A stretch of 36,432 nt of DNA, taken from Deltaproteobacteria bacterium. Lineage in GTDB: Bacteria > Myxococcota_A > UBA9042 > DTJE01. Each line of letters opens with the position of its first letter. Positions within the stretch are counted from its first letter, which is position 1. The stretch covers positions 1 through 36,432 of the forward strand of contig JAKPTZ010000058.1 of the NCBI GenBank assembly GCA_029555025.1, in the 5' to 3' direction. Shown piece after piece: positions 32,078 to 36,432 of this stretch. The translations under genes and the position numbers were made by a program. The notes below the pieces were generated by a model, which saw nothing but the letters and a program-made list of their open reading frames with translations, did not search any database and was not told the origin of the DNA.

Positions 32078-33148
32078 ATGGGCTTGTTTGGCCAGCATGG
32101 CGGACTTGTTGGACTCGACATCGGATCGAGCTCAATCAAACTTGTACGACTGAAGCAATCGGCCGGTTCCTGGGCGCTGCAGGCTTTCAGCCTTGGGCAC
32201 CTGCCCCCGGACGCCATTATCGACGGAAGAATAATGAATTTTTCCGTGGTGATCGAGCGTCTGCGCGAGCTGATGCGCGAGGCCGGGATCAAGGGCGGAT
32301 CGTGTGCAATCGCGATTTCCGGCGCGTCCCTGATCGTCAAGCGCCTTTCGCTTCCCGAGATGACCCGGGAGGAACTGGCCGAGTCAATCACGTGGGAAGC
32401 CGAGCAGTACATCCCGTTCGACATCAAGGACGTGAACGTCGATGCCCAGATCATTAATTCGCGCGCCGGCCAGGGCCAGATGGACGTGATGATGGTCGCG
32501 GCAAAGAAGGACGTCGTGAACGAATACGTTTCGGTCGCGACCGAAGCCGGCCTTGTAACCGAAGTCGTCGATGTCGCCATCTTCGCGGCTTTGAACATGT
32601 TCGAGACGAACTACACGGTTCCGGCGGACCAGACGATCGCCCTGCTGAACATCGGCGCCAATACTATTAATGTTGGCGTGCTTTCCGGCGCCAGCATCGC
32701 CTTCACCCGGGATATCAGCATCGGTGGCAGCCGGCTCACGACCGAAATCCAACGACAGTTCAATGTGTCGTGGGAGGAAGCCGAAGCATTCAAGACCGGC
32801 GCCGAATCCTCGCTTTCGTCATCGACAATCGCCCGCGACGTCAACAAGCTGGCGGACAAGGTGTGCGACTCGATCGTAACGGAAATCCAGCGATCGCTTG
32901 ATTTCTATGTCGCGACGTCCGTAAACAGCGACATCAGCAAAGTGTATCTGACCGGGGGCTCGGCGCAGCTCCCGGCCCTGATCCGAACGCTTGAACGCAG
33001 GATGGAAGTGCCGGTTGAACTGGTCAATCCCTTCAGGAACATCGCGGTTGACGCCAGGAAGTTCGACATCGACCTTCTCCAGAGGGCTGCGCCGGTTGCC
33101 GGTGTCAGCGTTGGTCTTGCTTTAAGGCGAGCCGGGGATTCGGAATGA
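32078..33148 (+). CDS. pilM: Type IV pilus assembly ATPase-like protein PilM
   Basis: A 356-residue actin-like cytoplasmic protein that binds the PilN N-terminus and links the inner-membrane alignment complex to pilus motors. The FtsA/PilM nucleotide-binding blocks are clear: GLVGLDIGSSSIKLVRL (about 8-24), ALLNIGANTINVGVL (about 187-201) and VYLTGGSAQLPAL (about 288-300). WEAEQYIPFDIKDV (about 106-119) is characteristic of PilM. ATG 32078 is chosen because the family starts with MGLF; the frame stays open 100 codons upstream, but that region contains the promoter. Its stop overlaps pilN (ATGA). Confidence 0.95.
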   Translation: MGLFGQHGGLVGLDIGSSSIKLVRLKQSAGSWALQAFSLGHLPPDAIIDGRIMNFSVVIERLRELMREAGIKGGSCAIAISGASLIVKRLSLPEMTREELAESITWEAEQYIPFDIKDVNVDAQIINSRAGQGQMDVMMVAAKKDVVNEYVSVATEAGLVTEVVDVAIFAALNMFETNYTVPADQTIALLNIGANTINVGVLSGASIAFTRDISIGGSRLTTEIQRQFNVSWEEAEAFKTGAESSLSSSTIARDVNKLADKVCDSIVTEIQRSLDFYVATSVNSDISKVYLTGGSAQLPALIRTLERRMEVPVELVNPFRNIAVDARKFDIDLLQRAAPVAGVSVGLALRRAGDSE

Positions 33149-34029
33149 TTCGCATAAACCTTATTGGCCGCAAGGTTAAACAGAAGAAGTCCCATGGCAG
33201 CTACCAGGTGCTGATTTACCTGGCCCTGCTCGGGGTCGCCTGCGTCGTGCTGTTCCTGTGGCACCAGAGCGTGAACGACGAACTGGAAGGTTCGAAGAAG
33301 CGCGCCCGGGAAGCTGCGGAAAAGGTGGAAAACCTTATGCGCGTCAAGCAGATGTGGGAAGCATGGCAGGCCGAGAAGGCCGACCTGGATCGCCAGACGG
33401 CGGTTTTCAACGCGCTTCAGGCGGACCAGATCGGCCCGGCGATGGCGTTGCAGTACCTTAGCTATGCATTGACCCGACTGACCGACGAGGCAGCCCAGGG
33501 TGAGGAGGCCAGGGAGCAGGAGCTTGCAGGATGGAATCCGAAGTGGGATCCCAGTCGAATCTGGATTCGATCGATTGAAATCAAGAACGGTGTCGCGGAG
33601 TTCAAGGGCGAGGCAATCGATCATGAGGACGTTGCCGAGTTTTACCGCCGGCTCGAGAGTTCCAACCTTTTCAGGAACATCGCGCCGGGAACTCAGCGCA
33701 GGCGCATCCACGAGGAACTCCAGATAAAGTTCGTCGAATTCCAGGTCAGGGCCGAGGTTTCCTTCGTCGAAAGCGCGCTTGCATGGCGTGATGCCGAGGA
33801 TCGGGCGGCACGTCAGGCGGCAGAGCAGCAGTTGGCGGCACAGGCGGCGGTTGATCGCGAGGCGGCGGATGACGGCGCAGGGCCTGCCGGCGAGCCTGCG
33901 GGTGAACCGGGATCTGAACCTGAAGGTCCGGCACCGACGGAACCCCAGGCCGCACCGGCCACCCCCGAGGGTGGCACCGCACCGGCCGAAGGCGCACAGC
34001 AACCCGCGGAAAAGGGAATATCAGAATGA
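33145..34029 (+). CDS. pilN: Type IV pilus inner-membrane protein PilN
   Basis: A 294-residue bitopic membrane protein. The short cytoplasmic N-terminus begins MIRINLIG, the conserved INLL-type motif that docks in PilM, followed by a transmembrane helix (about 23-40, VLIYLALLGVACVVLFLW), a periplasmic coiled coil (45-90) and a ferredoxin-like periplasmic domain (about 135-215, IWIRSIEIKNGVAEFKGEA). Unlike typical PilN (about 200 residues) it has a 70-residue C-terminal tail rich in Pro, Ala, Glu and Gly, probably disordered in the periplasm. The start overlaps the pilM stop and the stop overlaps the pilO start, both ATGA, so the set is translationally coupled. Confidence 0.93.
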   Translation: MIRINLIGRKVKQKKSHGSYQVLIYLALLGVACVVLFLWHQSVNDELEGSKKRAREAAEKVENLMRVKQMWEAWQAEKADLDRQTAVFNALQADQIGPAMALQYLSYALTRLTDEAAQGEEAREQELAGWNPKWDPSRIWIRSIEIKNGVAEFKGEAIDHEDVAEFYRRLESSNLFRNIAPGTQRRRIHEELQIKFVEFQVRAEVSFVESALAWRDAEDRAARQAAEQQLAAQAAVDREAADDGAGPAGEPAGEPGSEPEGPAPTEPQAAPATPEGGTAPAEGAQQPAEKGISE

Positions 34030-34733
34030 ACAAGTTTTTTGATCTTCCGCTGATTCAGCGAATTCTGATCGTTGCGATTGCGCTTGCGGTCGTCACGGGC
34101 GGCGGCTTTTATCTGCTGGTTCTTCCGACCAGCCAGGCAATCAGCCGCGAACAGATCAAGCTGAAGAACACGATGAATGAATACTCGAAGCTGCGTGAAT
34201 ACGACGCGCCCGAGTTCAAGCAGGAAATGGATCGACAGAAGGCCGAGGCCGTCAAGCAGCGCGAGGCTTACGCGAAGATGCTGCCGCGCGAGGACGAGCT
34301 TCCCGACCTGATTGATGCCCTGAAGCGCGAGGCCGACAACTCCGGCCTTGCCCTGACCAGGTTTGAGCCGAACAAGGAAGGCGAGGTCGGCGACGGATAC
34401 CGCGGACTGGCGTTCGATGTCGAGATGATTGGGTCGTATCACCAGATTGTGACTTTCATGAACAACCTGGCAGCGCCGTCCAAGCGCATCATCAACGCGA
34501 AAAATCTGAACATTCAGCTTGTCCCGTCCGACCAGCTTCAGAAGAGCGCCGGCGACGTGGGCATGCTTCGCGTGATCATGGAACGCGAGACGGCACGCGG
34601 ACTTACGCCAACGGAAAAGTACGCGAAGGCCGTGCTGCTGTTTGACGACATTGCCAAGCGCCGGCTTCTGAAAGTGACCTTCACCGCGATGGCCTATGTA
34701 TATACCGGTGAACGCGCCCCGACGGCGCCGTGA
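34026..34733 (+). CDS. pilO: Type IV pilus inner-membrane protein PilO
   Basis: A 235-residue partner of PilN. One N-terminal transmembrane helix (about 12-33, ILIVAIALAVVTGGGFYLLV), a periplasmic coiled coil (about 36-85, with heptad-like KLKNTMNEYSKLREY), and a ferredoxin-like domain, where LPDLIDALKREADNSGLAL (about 93-111) and MIGSYHQIVTFMNNLA (about 135-150) match the family. It forms the PilN-PilO heterodimer that couples PilM to PilP. ATG overlaps the pilN stop; pilP begins 12 bases after its own stop. Confidence 0.94.
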   Translation: MNKFFDLPLIQRILIVAIALAVVTGGGFYLLVLPTSQAISREQIKLKNTMNEYSKLREYDAPEFKQEMDRQKAEAVKQREAYAKMLPREDELPDLIDALKREADNSGLALTRFEPNKEGEVGDGYRGLAFDVEMIGSYHQIVTFMNNLAAPSKRIINAKNLNIQLVPSDQLQKSAGDVGMLRVIMERETARGLTPTEKYAKAVLLFDDIAKRRLLKVTFTAMAYVYTGERAPTAP

Positions 34734-34745
34734 TTGGGGGTAAAC

Positions 34746-35345
34746 GTGAAGCGTAACCTGTTGATGCTTTTTGTGGTTGCCGTCGCGTTCACTGCTTGTG
34801 GAAGCGACAGCCCGATGCTTGCGGCGATCACTCCGACCCAGGAAGACCTGAACAAGGCCGCAAACAAGGTTCTTGGCGGGGTTCCCCAGGCAGCGCAGGC
34901 CGCCGAGGCCGTTCCTGCCGCGGTTACCGGCCCAGTCGGGATCCGTAAGTACTACTTCGATTACCTGCACACGCCGGTCGAGGCCAAGATCAATCCGTTC
35001 CAGTCGAACATGGCAGCGTTCACGCCCACGGTCGAGATCGAAGCGGATGTCGTTGCCGAGGAGACTGGCCCGGTAACCCCCCTTCAGTACTACGATACCG
35101 ATTCGTACAAGCTGGTTCTGATCATGTCGGGCACCGCGATTCCAAAGGCGCTGGTCAGCGATCCGCAGGGTAAATCGTACGTCATCATGGTGGATACGGC
35201 GATTGGCAACCGTCAGGGCCGGGTTGTTTCGATTACCGCCAACGAAGTCCGAATTGATGAACCTGGATTCCCGCCGGTCGTCAAGACGCTTGGCACCGAT
35301 CGCGAAGACATGATCAAGGAACTTCAGTCCGTCCAGGAATTCTGA
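34746..35345 (+). CDS. pilP: Type IV pilus lipoprotein PilP
   Basis: A 199-residue inner-membrane lipoprotein that joins PilN-PilO to the secretin PilQ. GTG 34746 is chosen because GGGGGT ends four bases before it and it gives a clean signal peptide, MKRNLLMLFVVAVAFTAC, with lipobox FTAC (Cys 18); a TTG at 34734 is the longer alternative. After a flexible linker comes the beta-sandwich domain: PLQYYDTDSYKLVLIMSGTA (about 98-117), ALVSDPQGKSYVIMVDTAIG (about 121-140), then GRVVSITANEVRIDEPG, the classical PilP motif. pilQ does not follow; the next gene is an FHA protein, so the secretin must be encoded elsewhere or farther on. Confidence 0.93.
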   Translation: MKRNLLMLFVVAVAFTACGSDSPMLAAITPTQEDLNKAANKVLGGVPQAAQAAEAVPAAVTGPVGIRKYYFDYLHTPVEAKINPFQSNMAAFTPTVEIEADVVAEETGPVTPLQYYDTDSYKLVLIMSGTAIPKALVSDPQGKSYVIMVDTAIGNRQGRVVSITANEVRIDEPGFPPVVKTLGTDREDMIKELQSVQEF

Positions 35346-35458
35346 TCCAGCGAGTCCCATTTCCAGATATCATCAAGCCGGTTTCCAGTTTTGGTGTCGA
35401 GTCGTTCACGGGCCCGCCGTCCGGCGCGGCCGGGCGACTGCCTGCCGCGGGGGTACCA

Positions 35459-36007
35459 TTGGATTCGGTTGCCTGCCTTATCAAGTTCAGGGTTGTCGGC
35501 GGCCCCGACGCGGGACTTGAAGTCCGCATGGATTCGGAACCGGTTTCGATTGGACGCGATTCCGGGTGCGACGTCGTTCTTACGGACCCAACCGTTTCGC
35601 GCAGCCACATGAAGCTGGAACGCATCGACGGGCGCTGGTACCTGCAGCACCTTGCGCCGGGCAACCAGACCCACGTCAACGGCCGGCCGGTGATCGTCAC
35701 AGATCCCCCCACGGCGCTGAAGTGCGGCGACCGGATATCGTTCGGCGCGAGCGTCATGGTGGTCGAGTTCCGGCACACCGGCCTGACCGACGCCAGTCGA
35801 GACCCTGGCATTGCGGCCGACGCGGTCGATGGAATTCCGCTTGATGCATCGATCAAGCTGGGTGCGCCGCCGGCGCTTCGCCCGCCCGAGATCGAGCCCG
35901 CCACCCGGTTGCCATCGGCCACACTTCGCAGGCTTGCCGCACCCGTTGCGGCGTTGACCCTTGCCCTGCTCTTCCTTGCGGCAATCCTTCTGCGTTCGTG
36001 CGAGTGA
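35459..36007 (+). CDS. FHA-domain protein with C-terminal membrane anchor
   Basis: A 182-residue protein from TTG 35459, supported by GGGGGT four bases upstream; no ATG exists before the domain. The FHA domain (about 5-102) is intact: VSIGRDSGCDVVLTDPTVSRSH (split: VSIGRDSGCDV, VLTDPTVSRSH; 29-50), LAPGNQTHVNGRPV, and FGASVMVVEF. Arg 33, Ser 48 and His 50 and the Asn-Gly pair should bind phosphothreonine. A ~45-residue linker leads to one C-terminal transmembrane helix (about 158-178, VAALTLALLFLAAILL), ending CE. It is thus a tail-anchored phosphopeptide reader facing the cytoplasm. It lies 113 bp after pilP and may be cotranscribed with the pilus genes. Confidence 0.87.
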   Translation: MDSVACLIKFRVVGGPDAGLEVRMDSEPVSIGRDSGCDVVLTDPTVSRSHMKLERIDGRWYLQHLAPGNQTHVNGRPVIVTDPPTALKCGDRISFGASVMVVEFRHTGLTDASRDPGIAADAVDGIPLDASIKLGAPPALRPPEIEPATRLPSATLRRLAAPVAALTLALLFLAAILLRSCE

Positions 36008-36132
36008 CGGCCCCGGCGCCGCTGGCGCCATTCTGGTCTGGCGGTTCGCGGCGGCGGCCATGCCTTGCCTGTCCAGGCAGATCGTGCCAACATTCGGTTA
36101 CCAACTTTCATTGCCTTCATGCGAGGTCAGCC

Positions 36133-36432
36133 ATGCAAATCAAAAGGAACAAGCGAACCTTCTGGCAGCGGCTTCTGGGACGTCCCGTCACGCAGCTTCC
36201 AGCCACCAATGACTTCTGGTCGGTCTCGGGCGGGCGGATCGTTGTGGATCTTGCCACGGCACCGGGGCTCTCGACGCCGGGCGGCGCGGTCAGGCTGGAA
36301 GGGAAGATTCCAGGTCGCATCCTGGTCGTCCACTGCCAGGACGGAACCTTCCACGCGTACGAAAACAAGTGCACGCACGGCGGCCGCTGCGTCGATCCGG
36401 TGCCCGGGACGAACACGGTCCAGTGCTGCAGC
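36133..36432 (+). CDS. Rieske [2Fe-2S] protein, partial (runs off right edge)
   Basis: One hundred codons from ATG 36133, with GAGG six bases upstream, to the window end. After a basic N-terminal segment (MQIKRNKRTFWQRLLG) and a linker comes the Rieske fold: ILVVHCQDGTFHAYENKC, then the first cluster-binding loop CTHGG (Cys and His ligands, about 84-88). The second loop begins QCCS at the last residues, where CxxH is expected just beyond the edge. The single-domain layout suits a small Rieske ferredoxin or an N-terminal electron-transfer domain of a larger enzyme. The length and any catalytic partner cannot be seen. Confidence 0.8.
   Translation, partial: MQIKRNKRTFWQRLLGRPVTQLPATNDFWSVSGGRIVVDLATAPGLSTPGGAVRLEGKIPGRILVVHCQDGTFHAYENKCTHGGRCVDPVPGTNTVQCCS

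Noticed and set aside
33813-35360. 515-codon open frame on the minus strand across pilN-pilP
   Set aside because: Antisense to three clear pilus genes; composition and lack of motifs indicate a codon-bias shadow.

Overview
The window is about 60% GC and densely coded. It reads as chromosome of a Gram-negative, predatory- or myxobacterium-like lineage from the former Deltaproteobacteria (Myxococcota or a neighbouring phylum). That placement is an inference from gene style: type IV pilus genes pilMNOP, FHA proteins, a Ser/Thr kinase fused to GYF and DUF4388-like domains, an AgmX/PglI-type domain, PilZ and HD-GYP proteins, and lipoproteins with Asp-rich stalks or Cys-rich modules. No insertion sequence, prophage, integrase or CRISPR array was seen.

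Layout. (1) 1-6750, minus strand: a partial Cys-rich lipoprotein, ftsH, a nitroreductase, a PIN-PhoH ATPase and an acyl-CoA dehydrogenase. (2) 7003-8190, plus: a PLP aminotransferase facing a PilZ-like gene. (3) 8931-16121, plus: a tight cluster of a Cys-rich zinc protein, pdxB-like dehydrogenase, double-FHA protein, family 2 glycosyltransferase, RNase E/G and serS. (4) 16170-18417: a small AgmX/PglI-domain lipoprotein (minus) divergent from a large Asp-rich lipoprotein (plus). (5) 18551-22997, plus: tRNA-Arg(CCG), serA, purA, an HD-GYP protein with a degenerate receiver, and an unknown protein. (6) 31881-23143, minus: a probable envelope operon of two large lipoproteins, a PEGA-domain membrane protein, a small lipoprotein and a Ser/Thr kinase. 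(7) 32078-36432, plus: pilM-pilN-pilO-pilP, then an FHA protein with a C-terminal membrane anchor and a partial Rieske protein, without pilQ.

The most distinctive non-coding signal is a family of short hairpin repeats in two forms. R1 is GGGCGAAT-GAAA-ATTCGCCC and R2 is CGGGCGGAT-TAC-ATCCGCCCG. Each is preceded by GTA plus one base, like the foot of REP elements mobilised by RAYT transposases. They sit at 3' ends of genes, occupy all three convergent junctions in the window, form 81-bp and 48-bp tandem arrays, supply the stop codon of one gene, and appear to have contributed to the FtsH C-terminal tail.

The best candidate for an undescribed protein system is the minus-strand operon 31881-23143. 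It encodes a three-module adhesin-like lipoprotein, a beta-propeller lipoprotein, a PEGA protein with a C-terminal membrane helix, and a soluble kinase. It lies divergent from the pilus operon, and three FHA domains (phosphothreonine readers) are encoded nearby. The functional link is inference only.
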